Assembly (NCBI RefSeq): GCF_022829685.1 | Contig: NZ_JAKSYE010000085.1 | Span: 186,001-250,000, forward strand | Origin: Methylobacterium sp. E-045 | GTDB lineage: Bacteria > Pseudomonadota > Alphaproteobacteria > Rhizobiales > Beijerinckiaceae | Direction: 5' to 3' | Length of the DNA: 64,000 bases | Part shown: positions 27,102-35,591 of the stretch, piece after piece | How positions within the stretch are numbered: the first letter of the stretch is position 1 | Layout: each line of letters begins with the position of its first letter | Notes under the pieces: model-generated | Seen by the model: only the letters and a program-made list of their open reading frames with translations | The model's database searches: none | Told to the model about the DNA's origin: nothing | Position numbers and translations under genes: made by a program

Positions 27102-28652
27102 TCACGGCGGTGTCGCGCGCATTTCCGGGCCGGCGAGAAAGCGTGCGGCATCGGACGTGATCTCGTCCCGCCGCTTTGACCCCAGCCCGTCGAGGGTGCG
27201 GTAAGGCATGGCCAGCCTTGGGTTTCCGGCCAAGCGCTCCGCATTCTCGATGAGGAAGTTCCAGTAGAGGTAGTTGAAGGGACAGGCGCCCTCGCCGGAC
27301 TTGGCCGCCACATCATAGGCGCAGCCCCGGCAGTAATCCGACATCCGGTTGATGTAGGCACCGGAGGCCGCATACGGCTTCGAGCCCATCACGCCGCCAT
27401 CCGCCCACAGGACCATGCCATGGACATTGGGCAGTTCCACCCATTCGTAGGCATCGGCATAAACGACGAGATACCATTCCTCCACCTGCGCCGGTTCGAG
27501 GCCGGCCAGCAGGGCGAAGTTGCCCGTCACCATCAGCCGCTGGATGTGATGGGCGTAGGCATGGGTGCGGGTATCGGCGACGCATTGCGCGAGGCAGTTC
27601 ATGCGCGTCTCGCCAGACCAGTAGAACCACGGCAGGTCGCGCGTGGCGGCGAGGGCGTTGGTCTCGGCATAGGCCGGCATCCTGGCCCAATAGAGCCCCC
27701 GGACGTATTCGCGCCATCCGAGGATCTGGCGGATGAAACCCTCGACGCAGTTGAGCGGGGCCGCCCCCTCGTCATAGGCGCGGGCCGCCGCCCGGCAGAC
27801 CTCCTCCGCGGTGAGCAGGCCCGCATTGAGCGCGGGGGAGAGGAGGGCATGGTAGAGGAAGGGTGCACCCGTCTTCATCGCGTCCTGGTAATCGCCGAAA
27901 CCCGGCAGGCACTCGTCCAGGAAATGCTTCAGGGCGTTCAGGGCGTCGGTGCGGGTCACCGGCCAGCGGAATGCGTCGAGATCCCCGAAATGGTCGGCGA
28001 AGCGGTTCGATACGAGGGCGATGACCTCGGACGTGATCGCATCGTGCGCAAAGCCGGGGCGTTCCGGGGAGCGGTGCCCGCGCGGCAGCTTCTTGCGGTT
28101 GTCGTGATCGTAGTTCCACTGGCCGCCCACCGGCTCGCCGTCCTTCATCAGCAGACCGGTGCGCTTCCTCATGCCGCGGTAGAAGGTCTCCATCCGTAAG
28201 GCGTGCCGCCCCTCGGCCCAGCAGGCGAAATCCGCGCGTGGACAGAGGAAGTGGTTGTCGTCGCGGATCTCGACGGGCACAGGCAGGTCGTCGCGCCATC
28301 CCTGCATCATCGCCCAGACGCGCCACTCGCCGGGCTCGGTGACGACGATCCTGTCGGGCTGGTGTCGGGCGGCGGCCCGACGGAGTTCCCCGGTGAACGA
28401 GCCGGTATTGCCGGCTGCGTCGAGGCGGACGTAGTCGACGGTGACCCCCTCGGCCTCAAGATCGGCCGCGAAATGACGCATGGCCGCGAGCAGAAAGGCG
28501 ATCTTCTGCTTGTGGTGGCGGACATAGGTCGCCTCCTCCTGCACCTCCACCATGAGCACGATGTCGGAGTGCGGGTCGAGATCGGTGAGGGAGGAGACGC
28601 GCCGGTGAAGCTGGTCGCCGAGGACGAAGCGGAGAATGCGCGGCGACGTCAC
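27102..28652 (-). CDS. FeS-type bacterial cryptochrome/photolyase (PhrB-like)
   Basis: A 516-residue photolyase-related protein. It begins LRFVLGDQLHRR, typical of the FeS-BCP/CryPro class rather than class I photolyases. Four conserved cysteines that ligate [4Fe-4S] are visible: one in LNCVEGF and three in DYCRGCAYD and GEGACPF. The flavin-binding region includes ILGWREYVRG and HHIQRLMVTGNFALLAGL. Characterised members repair (6-4) photoproducts. A GTG start at 28652, after AAGGG, overlaps the stop of the upstream SDR gene, so the two are coupled. The long frame beyond is a shadow of that gene. Confidence 0.93.
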   Translation of the reverse strand: MTSPRILRFVLGDQLHRRVSSLTDLDPHSDIVLMVEVQEEATYVRHHKQKIAFLLAAMRHFAADLEAEGVTVDYVRLDAAGNTGSFTGELRRAAARHQPDRIVVTEPGEWRVWAMMQGWRDDLPVPVEIRDDNHFLCPRADFACWAEGRHALRMETFYRGMRKRTGLLMKDGEPVGGQWNYDHDNRKKLPRGHRSPERPGFAHDAITSEVIALVSNRFADHFGDLDAFRWPVTRTDALNALKHFLDECLPGFGDYQDAMKTGAPFLYHALLSPALNAGLLTAEEVCRAAARAYDEGAAPLNCVEGFIRQILGWREYVRGLYWARMPAYAETNALAATRDLPWFYWSGETRMNCLAQCVADTRTHAYAHHIQRLMVTGNFALLAGLEPAQVEEWYLVVYADAYEWVELPNVHGMVLWADGGVMGSKPYAASGAYINRMSDYCRGCAYDVAAKSGEGACPFNYLYWNFLIENAERLAGNPRLAMPYRTLDGLGSKRRDEITSDAARFLAGPEMRATPP

Positions 28653-29383
28653 CCCTTGGTCCGTAGCGTCGAGCGACCACCATCCGCACCGATGATCTGC
28701 CCGGTGATCCAGCCGGCTTCCGCCGAGACGAGGAAGGCGGCGAGCGCACCGATATCGTCCGGCGTGCCCAGCCGCTGCAGGGCGTGCATGGACGCGATTC
28801 CGGAGGCCAGCGTCTCGTTGCCGGTGATGGCGGCGGCGAGCGGCGTGCGCGTCAGCGAGGGGGCGACCACGTTGATCCGAATCTGAGGGCTGAGTTCGGC
28901 AGCGAGGGACAAGGCCAGCCCCTCCACGGCACCCTTGGCCATGGCGACCGAGGCATGGGCCGCGAACCCCTGCGCCACCGCCACGGTGGAGAACAGGACG
29001 ACGCCTGCACCTGCCTCGCCCGCCCCTGCCTTGAGCGCCGGCGCCGCGGCCTGGAGGGCCAGGAGAGCGCCAAGCGCGTTGAGCTTGAAATCCGTCACCG
29101 CGTCGTCGGCGGTCAGCTTCGCCAGCGGCTTCAGGTTGATGGTGCCGACCGCATAGACGAGCCCGGCCAAGGTGTCGCCAGCCTCCTGCGTCACCGTCGC
29201 GAAATGGGCGGGATCCGTGACGTCGCCTGCGGTGAAGGTGGTTTCCCCGAGGTCGGCGGCGGCCTCCTCGAGCCGGCCGGCATCGCGCGCCGCCAGATGC
29301 AGCGGGATCCCGCGCTTGCGCAGGGCCCGCGCCGTGGCCATCCCGATGCCGCCGGTTCCGCCGTAGATCACAACCCGATTCAT
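28649..29383 (-). CDS. SDR-fold protein lacking the catalytic tyrosine
   Basis: A 244-residue short-chain dehydrogenase/reductase-like protein. The nucleotide motif GGTGGIG is at residues 8-14, and RINVVAPSLTRTPLA and GQIIGADGG are in place. The active-site YxxxK motif reads VAMAK, so the tyrosine is replaced by valine. NAD(P) binding is probably retained, but ordinary dehydrogenase chemistry is doubtful. The ATG at 29383 is preferred to 29395 because GGGAGCGG precedes it. It is the first gene of a two-gene unit with the photolyase. Confidence 0.85.
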   Translation of the reverse strand: MNRVVIYGGTGGIGMATARALRKRGIPLHLAARDAGRLEEAAADLGETTFTAGDVTDPAHFATVTQEAGDTLAGLVYAVGTINLKPLAKLTADDAVTDFKLNALGALLALQAAAPALKAGAGEAGAGVVLFSTVAVAQGFAAHASVAMAKGAVEGLALSLAAELSPQIRINVVAPSLTRTPLAAAITGNETLASGIASMHALQRLGTPDDIGALAAFLVSAEAGWITGQIIGADGGRSTLRTKG

Positions 29384-29496
29384 GACCGCTCCCATTCCGT
29401 GCCGGATCGGTTAGGTAAGGCGGATCATGCTGCCGTGGAGCCTGTGAGGGCCCATCCGTAGAGTCGCACGCCTCGCCACCACGCCCGGGGACCTTC

Positions 29497-30363
29497 ATGA
29501 AGTTTGCCTTCGCCGGCATCGATTTCCTCGGCGGCGTGTTCGAAGCGCTGGTGGAATCCGGATGGACGCCGATCAAGCTGTTCACCCGGCCCTGCGACGG
29601 GCTCTACGACCACAACGAGACCGTCGTGGCCCAGAGCCGCCGGCACCGCATCCCGATGCAGCTCTCGCGGATCAAGCTCGCGGATCTCGACGCCCTGGCG
29701 CAGGCCCACGGGACGGACTGGGCCTTGGTGGTAGCGGGTTACCCCTGGCTCATCCGAGGCTGGCGCAACCGGGCCGGTTATGCCCTGAACTTCCACCCTT
29801 CGCCGCTGCCGGTCGGACGCGGCCCCTACCCCCTGTTCAAGGCGATCACCGACGCACGCTCCGACTGGGGCGTGACCGCGCACGTGCTGGCCGAGGAGGG
29901 ATTCGATACGGGCGACATCCTCGCGCAGGAAACCTTCGCCATGGCGCCGCAGGAGACCCACGAGACCCTGCTCGCCAAATGCCAGATCGCCGCCCGGCGG
30001 CTGGCCTCGGGACCGATCGCGCGCGACCTGCCGGGGCGCTGGAGGGCGGCCCAGGCCCAGGGCGAGGGCTCCTATTGGCCCCGCGTGACGGATGCGGACA
30101 GAACCCTCGATTTCCGCTCCGATGTGGAGGCGATCCTGCGGCGGATGCGAGCCTTCGGCACCATCGAGACCATCGCGCGCCTCGGCGACAACCGCGTTTT
30201 CGTCGCGGCGGCGGAAGGCTGGCGCGAGCCGCACCGCCACTCGCCGGGGACGATCGTGCACCGCTACCGCCGCCACGTGGTCGTCGCCGCCCGCGACGGC
30301 TTCATCCAGATCACCCGCTGGAGCCCGGTCGCCGTCGCGGATGCCGGGCAGCTTGGCCGATAG
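29497..30363 (+). CDS. Formyltransferase-family protein (methionyl-tRNA formyltransferase-like)
   Basis: A 288-residue protein with the formyltransferase N-terminal fold. The catalytic Asn-His-Asp set is present: Asn98 and His100 in LNFHPSPLP, and Asp140 in GFDTGDIL. The C-terminal domain resembles the Fmt OB-like region but is short. It is unlikely to be the main Fmt, which usually sits with def. It may formylate a nucleotide sugar or cofactor. It is divergent from the SDR-photolyase pair and 12 bp upstream of DUF2256. Confidence 0.85.
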   Translation: MKFAFAGIDFLGGVFEALVESGWTPIKLFTRPCDGLYDHNETVVAQSRRHRIPMQLSRIKLADLDALAQAHGTDWALVVAGYPWLIRGWRNRAGYALNFHPSPLPVGRGPYPLFKAITDARSDWGVTAHVLAEEGFDTGDILAQETFAMAPQETHETLLAKCQIAARRLASGPIARDLPGRWRAAQAQGEGSYWPRVTDADRTLDFRSDVEAILRRMRAFGTIETIARLGDNRVFVAAAEGWREPHRHSPGTIVHRYRRHVVVAARDGFIQITRWSPVAVADAGQLGR

Positions 30364-30375
30364 GACGAGGCTCCC

Positions 30376-30537
30376 ATGCCGCGCATGCGCAAGAAGTCGG
30401 ATCTGCCCACCAAGGTCTGCGCCGCCTGCGGCAAGCCCTTCGCCTGGCGCAAGAGATGGGAACGGGTCTGGGACGAGGTCCGCTACTGTTCCGACCGGTG
30501 CCGGAACGAGGCGAAGCGGCCGGGCAAGGCCTCCTGA
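30376..30537 (+). CDS. DUF2256 zinc-ribbon-like small protein
   Basis: A 53-residue basic protein. Cysteine pairs CAAC and CSDRC enclose [16 protein letters not shown], the DUF2256 signature and probably a zinc-binding ribbon. DUF2256 proteins are often encoded next to, or fused with, cryptochrome/photolyase-type proteins, which fits the neighbourhood here. Its TGA immediately abuts the convergent MocA-like gene. Function is unknown. Confidence 0.9.
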   Translation: MPRMRKKSDLPTKVCAACGKPFAWRKRWERVWDEVRYCSDRCRNEAKRPGKAS

Positions 30538-31131
30538 TCAGGCGCGGGCGGCATCGATCAGGGCGGCCTGGGTATCGATATCGAGAGTGACGGCCGCGTC
30601 CATCTCGAGTTCCACGACATCCGTCCGCGCCGCGAGGAGACGGCCGGCGCCCTGATCTCCGCCGAGCGACGTCAGATCGCGCGCGAGGAGCGCGCGATTC
30701 AGGAGGACCGGGTTTCCGCGTGCGCCGCGATGGACCGGCACGATGGCGGCCGGCGCCGGGTCGGCGGCCACGAAAGAGGCGGCCAGGGTGGCCAAGTGGG
30801 CAGGGCGGATACGCGGCATGTCGCCGAGCATCACGATGATTGCGGTGGGCTCCGGCAAGGCGTCGAGCCCGCAGCGCAGGGAGGTGGACATGCCCTCGGC
30901 ATAGGCCGGATTGTCGACCATCCGCAGGTCGAGGCCGGCGAGCGCCTGCCGGACCGCAGCGCCATGCGCCCCGAGAACCACCGCCACCGGCCCGAGATTC
31001 GCCGCGACCGCGCACTCGGCCGCGTGGCGGACGAGCGGCTTGCCATCGAGGAGCCCGAGCATCTTCGCGGCCTCGCCGAAACGCGTCCCACGGCCGGCGG
31101 CGAGGAGGACGATGCCGATGGGATCAGGCAT
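30538..31131 (-). CDS. MocA-like molybdenum cofactor cytidylyltransferase
   Basis: A 197-residue NTP-transferase with the signature LLAAGRGTRFGEAAKML (Lys23 likely binds the phosphate) and the metal-site block VMLGDMPRIRP. MocA/MobA-type enzymes attach CMP or GMP to Mo-molybdopterin. Linkage to XdhC favours the cytidylyl form used by xanthine-dehydrogenase/CO-dehydrogenase-type enzymes. It overlaps the upstream molybdopterin-binding gene by 8 bp. Confidence 0.88.
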   Translation of the reverse strand: MPDPIGIVLLAAGRGTRFGEAAKMLGLLDGKPLVRHAAECAVAANLGPVAVVLGAHGAAVRQALAGLDLRMVDNPAYAEGMSTSLRCGLDALPEPTAIIVMLGDMPRIRPAHLATLAASFVAADPAPAAIVPVHRGARGNPVLLNRALLARDLTSLGGDQGAGRLLAARTDVVELEMDAAVTLDIDTQAALIDAARA

Positions 31132-32164
31132 CGTCCGACACGCCCTCGCCAGGCGCGCTGTCCTGGCCCGATCGGGGCTGGGGCCGGGTCACGATCTCCA
31201 TGAGCAGACCGCCGACACCGAGCCCGACGATGTCGGCGCGGCTCACCACGAGGCCGGCGAGGAGGCGGTGGAGAACCCAGTCGAACCCGTTCTCGGCGGG
31301 CGAGCGCGCGCAGCCCGGCGCACCGATGACCGGGACCTCGCTGAAACGGCCGACGAGCAGAAGGTTGCCCGGATCGACGGGCATGCCGAAATGCTCCACC
31401 GCCCCGCCCGCCGCCTCGATGCCGGCGGGGATGACGTCGCGCCGGTCGGCGATGGCGGAAGCGCCGAACACCACGACGAGATCGCATCCGTCGCGGTCGA
31501 CGGCCTCGCGGATGGCATTAGCCACCGCACCGGCCTCGTGCGGCACCCGAAGGTCGGAGGCGATTTCCGCCCCGGTCGGCCCGAGCCGGCGCTCGAGGTT
31601 GCGCAGGGTCTTGGCAACGGTGGCCTCCTTGAGCCCCGGCAGCAGGGTGGAGACGACACCGACCCGGAAGCGGCGATAGGGCATGACCGTGAGGGGCGCC
31701 GGCGTCGCGATCCCGCAGGCGCGGTCGAGGCCGGCGCCGGACACGGCATAGGGAATGATCTTGACCGTTGCCACCATCTCGCCGGGGACCACCGGGCGGA
31801 AAGGCGGCAGGGTCGCGAGCGTGATCGCCTCGTCCACGGCGTTTACCGCGTCGATGACGGAACGGTCGACCATGAGAAGGCCCGCCACCTCCGCCTGAAG
31901 GTTGCAGCGGCCGGTGAAGGCGGGACCGGTGGAGAGACCCGCCCCCGCCACACGACCGGCGAGACGGGCGGCGGCCTCGTCCTCGCCGACATCACCGGTC
32001 TCCAGGGTCACCGCCACCACGCTGTCGAGGCCGGCCTCGGCGAGACGACGCGCGTCCTCGCCCCGGATCGGCCGCCCCTTGCGGACGATCACATCGTCGG
32101 CCCGAAGGGTATGGGCGGCGATGAGCCCCGCGGCCCGCGCGATCGCGACCGAACCGAACTTCAC
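31124..32164 (-). CDS. Molybdopterin-binding protein (MoeA/CinA-like domain)
   Basis: A 346-residue protein with a C-terminal MoCF_biosynth-type domain (about 170-320). It has VVVFGASAIADRRDVIPAGIE and a GCARSPAENGFDWVL block. The N-terminal part is probably a substrate-recognition module. Such proteins are found with XdhC and MocA in molybdenum hydroxylase maturation loci. The start is a GTG at 32164 overlapping the stop of the xdhC-like gene (GTGA). Confidence 0.83.
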   Translation of the reverse strand: MKFGSVAIARAAGLIAAHTLRADDVIVRKGRPIRGEDARRLAEAGLDSVVAVTLETGDVGEDEAAARLAGRVAGAGLSTGPAFTGRCNLQAEVAGLLMVDRSVIDAVNAVDEAITLATLPPFRPVVPGEMVATVKIIPYAVSGAGLDRACGIATPAPLTVMPYRRFRVGVVSTLLPGLKEATVAKTLRNLERRLGPTGAEIASDLRVPHEAGAVANAIREAVDRDGCDLVVVFGASAIADRRDVIPAGIEAAGGAVEHFGMPVDPGNLLLVGRFSEVPVIGAPGCARSPAENGFDWVLHRLLAGLVVSRADIVGLGVGGLLMEIVTRPQPRSGQDSAPGEGVSDDA

Positions 32165-32877
32165 GCGGGAACTCCGCCCTTGGCGGCGCGCGGACCGCCG
32201 CCGCGCAGGGTGGAGACGATCTGCGCCAGGATGGCGACGGCGATCTCGGCCGGGCTCACGGCGCCGATATCGAGGCCGATCGGAGCTGCGATCCGCCCGA
32301 TCCGTTCAGGCGAGAGGCCGGCCTCGGACAGGCGCTCGACCCGCGCGGCATGGGTCTTCCGCGAGCCGAGGGCGCCCACATAGAAGCAGTCGGCCTTCAA
32401 GGCCGCGATCAGTGCGGGATCGTCGATTTTCGGATCGTGCGTCAGGGCGGCGACGGCGCAATAGCGGTCGAGGGGCGGCACGGGGCCGGCCAGGGCCTCG
32501 TCGGGCCACAGCGGCACCAGGGGAACTTCGGGAAAGCGTTCGGGCGTGGCGAAGGCCGTCCGCGGGTCGATGACGCTCACGGACAGGTCGACCGCCGCCG
32601 CCATCGGACACAGCGCCTGACTGATATGCACCGCCCCGATCAGGACGAGCCGCACGGGCGGCACCTGCACGGTGAGGAAGAACTGCCGCCCCTCCGCCTC
32701 GACGAGGCCGCTCCTCCCCGAGGCGAGGCGCCGCGCCAGGATATCGGCCAGGGGATCGGCGTGAATCTCGGCTTCGCGGACCACGCGCTGGCTGCCGTCA
32801 TCGAGATCGGTGACGAGCAGCACGGCGCGGCGCGCCGCACGCTCGACATTGAGGGTCCGGAGGGAATCGAGCTTCAT
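32161..32877 (-). CDS. XdhC Rossmann-domain protein
   Basis: A 238-residue protein matching the C-terminal, Rossmann-fold half of XdhC: VRLVLIGAVHISQALCPMA, then YCAVAALTHDPKIDDPAL and FYVGALGSRKTHAAR. XdhC proteins bind sulfurated Mo cofactor and load it into molybdenum hydroxylases. The N-terminal XdhC/CoxI domain is encoded separately, 9 bp upstream, so the classical protein is split in two here. Confidence 0.88.
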   Translation of the reverse strand: MKLDSLRTLNVERAARRAVLLVTDLDDGSQRVVREAEIHADPLADILARRLASGRSGLVEAEGRQFFLTVQVPPVRLVLIGAVHISQALCPMAAAVDLSVSVIDPRTAFATPERFPEVPLVPLWPDEALAGPVPPLDRYCAVAALTHDPKIDDPALIAALKADCFYVGALGSRKTHAARVERLSEAGLSPERIGRIAAPIGLDIGAVSPAEIAVAILAQIVSTLRGGGPRAAKGGVPA

Positions 32878-32886
32878 GGCGCCGCT

Positions 32887-33210
32887 TCAGTCGATGCGTT
32901 CGACGAAGACGCGGATGCGCCCGCCGCAGGAGAGGCCGACCCGCCAGGCGGTCTCGTCGGCGACGCCGAACTCGATCACCCGTGGCCGTCCGTCGGCGAT
33001 GGCGTCCAGCGCCTCGGTGATGACGGCCCCCTCGACGCACCCCCCCGAGACCGAACCGAGGAAGTTGCCGCCCTCGTCGACCACGAGGTGGCTACCCACC
33101 GGGCGGGGCGCGGAGCCCCAGGTCTCGACCACGGTGGCGAGTGCCACGCCACGCCCGCCGCGGCGCCACGCCTCGGCGGCGTTCAGGATATCGGTTTCGG
33201 TGGAGAGCAT
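32887..33210 (-). CDS. XdhC/CoxI N-terminal domain protein
   Basis: A 107-residue protein corresponding to the XdhC_CoxI N-terminal domain: ATVVETWGSAPRPVGSHLVV, then GSVSGGCVEGAVI and GLSCGGRIRVFVE. The cysteines in SGGCVEG and LSCGG are the conserved pair. The ATG at 33210 is used because GGAG precedes it at normal spacing; an in-frame start at 33243 lacks this. First gene of a four-gene minus-strand unit for Mo-cofactor insertion. Confidence 0.9.
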   Translation of the reverse strand: MLSTETDILNAAEAWRRGGRGVALATVVETWGSAPRPVGSHLVVDEGGNFLGSVSGGCVEGAVITEALDAIADGRPRVIEFGVADETAWRVGLSCGGRIRVFVERID

Positions 33211-33476
33211 GGGACACTCCGCGCGCTGCGCGTATTCAGGCATGACGGCACTGACGCAACGCCGCCTCGGGGAGATAGGCTCCGGTGCCCACGGCGCAAT
33301 GCGCTGGCGAGGCCCATGCCATTCCCGGCTGCCTTGCCCAGTCCCCGAAGCGTGCCAAGCGGCACGCTGGGATCACGGTATGGGGCGACGACCCGCGTCG
33401 TTCCGGCCGCGCCAAGGCCGTCGGACCGCGCTATGAAGGCTGAAACGGCTCCTCGCCGACCATCCGGGCCTCGCAC

Positions 33477-34622
33477 ATGAGACGTATCCTCCCCGCGGTC
33501 GCCGTACCGCTCCTCGCCGCGCTGGCCGTCGCCCCATCCGGCGCCGTCGCTCAAAGCCCGTCCCAGGCGCCGGTCCGGATCGGCCTCTCGCTTCCTCTCA
33601 CTGGGCCGGATGCCACGTTCGGGCAGGGGCTCCGGGCGGGAGCCGAACAGGCGGTGGCGGATCTCAACCGCGCGGCCGGTTCATCGGGCCGCAAGCTCGC
33701 CCTCGTGGTGGCCGACGATGCCGGCGACGGCAAGCAGGGGCTCGCGGTCGCGCGGAAGTTCATCGCCGATCGGGTTCCTCTCGTTGTCGGGCCCTTCAAC
33801 GCCACCGTGGCGGCGTCGGTCCTGCCGGTCTACGAGGAGGCGGGGATCGTCGCGGTGACGCCCGGCATCGCCTGGCCCGCCTTGACGACGCGCGGGGCCT
33901 GGAACGTCTTCCGTATCGGCGGCAGCGACGCCGAGCAGGGGCCGATCGCGGCCGCCTATCTCCTCGGGCGTTTCCGGGGGCGGCGGATCGGCTTCGTTCA
34001 CGACAAGAGCACGTTCGGGCGCGGCCTCGTCGACGACGTCGCCCGCATCCTCAAGGCGAACGGGCAAGCGGAGACGGCGTTCGAGAGCCTCAACCGCGGC
34101 GACAAGGACCTGTCGTCCCTCGTCGCCCGCCTGAAACGTGCGCAGGTCGAGGTCATCTATTTCGGCGGCCTCGCGCCCGAAGCCGGACAGCTCATCCGCT
34201 CCCTGCGCGAGGCGGGCCTCGCCATCCCCCTCGTGGGCAGCGACGGGTTGCTGGACAAGGACTTCGTCACGGGGGCCGGCCCCGGCGCCGAGGGGACGGT
34301 GATGACCCTCCTGCCGGAGCCGCGAAAGCTGCCCGAATCCAAGGTCGTGGCGGCCAGGCCGAGGACGCCGGAGGCCGACATGGTCGCGGCGCAGGGCTAT
34401 GCGGCGGTGGAGATCCTCAGACAGGCCGTGGAGCAGGCGAAGTCGAGCGAGGGCCGCAAGGTCGCGGACGTCCTGCATGCCGGCGCACCGCTCAGGACCG
34501 CCATCGGCGAGATCGCGTTCGACGCCAAGGGGCAGTCCAAGGCGCCCGGCTACGTGCTGCAGGTCTGGAGGAAGACGCCGGACGGCCGCATCGATTACGC
34601 CGGCAACGCCGTGACGCCCTGA
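33477..34622 (+). CDS. Branched-chain amino acid-type ABC transporter substrate-binding protein
   Basis: A 381-residue periplasmic binding protein with a signal peptide (residues 1-25, ending AVAQ) and the LivJ/LivK fold. It starts IGLSLPLTGPDATFGQGLR, with DDAGDGKQGLAVARKFI and GFVHDKSTFGRGL inside. It should bind a branched-chain amino acid or similar ligand for a LIV-type permease, but no permease or ATPase genes are in the window. Monocistronic. Confidence 0.9.
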   Translation: MRRILPAVAVPLLAALAVAPSGAVAQSPSQAPVRIGLSLPLTGPDATFGQGLRAGAEQAVADLNRAAGSSGRKLALVVADDAGDGKQGLAVARKFIADRVPLVVGPFNATVAASVLPVYEEAGIVAVTPGIAWPALTTRGAWNVFRIGGSDAEQGPIAAAYLLGRFRGRRIGFVHDKSTFGRGLVDDVARILKANGQAETAFESLNRGDKDLSSLVARLKRAQVEVIYFGGLAPEAGQLIRSLREAGLAIPLVGSDGLLDKDFVTGAGPGAEGTVMTLLPEPRKLPESKVVAARPRTPEADMVAAQGYAAVEILRQAVEQAKSSEGRKVADVLHAGAPLRTAIGEIAFDAKGQSKAPGYVLQVWRKTPDGRIDYAGNAVTP

Positions 34623-35056
34623 GACGGGCGGCTCCCGTATCGCCGCCGGCTCGTGAGAACCGTACGCGACACGGAGGGCACTCGATACCGAGCGGTGCCG
34701 ATCCCGACCGATGGTCGTCCTCCGTGCGTTCGGCGCACGCCCGCCGCCGCGCGGTCGCGCGGGCGGACGACGACGAGGTCTCTTCATCGTCGTCCGGCAT
34801 GAGCCGCCGGGACCGGGCAGTTGAGGCACCGGCGACACTTTCGGGCATCAGGACAGCAGGTGATTTTCTATCGACGGGATAGCGTTCCCGGCGGTAAAAG
34901 CTTGCTTACGGGACGCGCGAACATTATGTCATGCCGACGCTCGCCGGTGTTGCGCATCCGATGGGATCGGACCCGCCGCCCGCAGCGTTTTGCCGAACGG
35001 CTATGTTTTTGGTGTCCCGGAATGCCCCGTTCTGGCGTTCCGGCTGGAGAGTGTGG
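34623..35056. other. Intergenic region without a recognisable gene
   Basis: About 430 bp between the binding-protein gene and infA. It has short GC-rich inverted repeats, for example GACGACGA and TCGTCGTC arms around 34768-34797. The last 100 bp before infA presumably carries the infA promoter. Short open frames exist but show no family likeness or ribosome site. Confidence 0.4.
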
Positions 35057-35329
35057 ATGGCGAAAGAAGAGTTGATGCAGTTCGACGGTCTCGTGATCGA
35101 GATCCTGCCGGACGCACGCTACCGCGTGCAGCTCGACCAGGGCCACGAGATCGTGGCCTACACGGCCGGCAAGATGAAGAAGAACCGCATCAAGACTCTG
35201 GCCGGCGACCGCGTCACCGTCGAGATGTCCCCCTACGATCTCGAGAAGGGCCGCCTCGTGTTCCGCCACAAGGACGAGCGCTCCTCCGGCCCGCGCCCGC
35301 CGATCCGCGGACAGTTCCGCCGCCGCTGA
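35057..35329 (+). CDS. infA: Translation initiation factor IF-1 (long form)
   Basis: A 90-residue S1-like OB-fold protein: [45 protein letters not shown] (seen in order) is unmistakable IF-1. The common IF-1 is 72 residues. This one has a C-terminal extension of about 18 residues rich in Arg and Pro, a form I associate with a second IF-1 in Methylobacterium and relatives. The ATG follows GGAGAGTGTGG. Confidence 0.95.
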   Translation: MAKEELMQFDGLVIEILPDARYRVQLDQGHEIVAYTAGKMKKNRIKTLAGDRVTVEMSPYDLEKGRLVFRHKDERSSGPRPPIRGQFRRR

Positions 35330-35361
35330 GCGAGAGTGCTGACGGACATCGTGTCTGTCCG

Positions 35362-35507
35362 CTAGGAACTGAGGATCTTCACGAAGGCAGCGCCAGCGCC
35401 GAAGAACGCGGCTCCGGCAGCCATGTCGGACAGCGCGATCTGCCACGGTGAGTGCGGTCGGGTTGCTCTTCGAGATCGGGCGTCAGCGGGCTTGCGGCGT
35501 CGGCCAT
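35362..35507 (-). pseudogene. Small membrane-protein gene with apparent 1-nt frameshift
   Basis: An ATG at 35507 has a strong AAGGAG seven bases upstream and opens MADAASPLTPDLEEQPDRTH. The frame then turns to arginine-rich sequence and stops at 35381. Shifting by one base near 35448 instead continues PWQIALSDMAAGAAFFGAG and ends AFVKILSS at a TAG (35362-35364), a plausible hydrophobic tail. The simplest reading is a 47-48-residue gene with one base lost in a C run, either real decay or an assembly error. There is no slippery heptamer to suggest programmed shifting. Confidence 0.5.
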
Positions 35508-35591
35508 CCGGTGGCTCCTTCTTCACGCGACCACCCCATCAACATCGTCGCAGCACCAGCGCGGATCAAGCCGCGATGGTGAGTTGGGCGT

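Noticed and set aside
34492..34848. 118-codon minus-strand frame overlapping the 3' end of the binding-protein gene
   Set aside because: Low-complexity Ser/Arg sequence, overlaps a solid gene, no family likeness.
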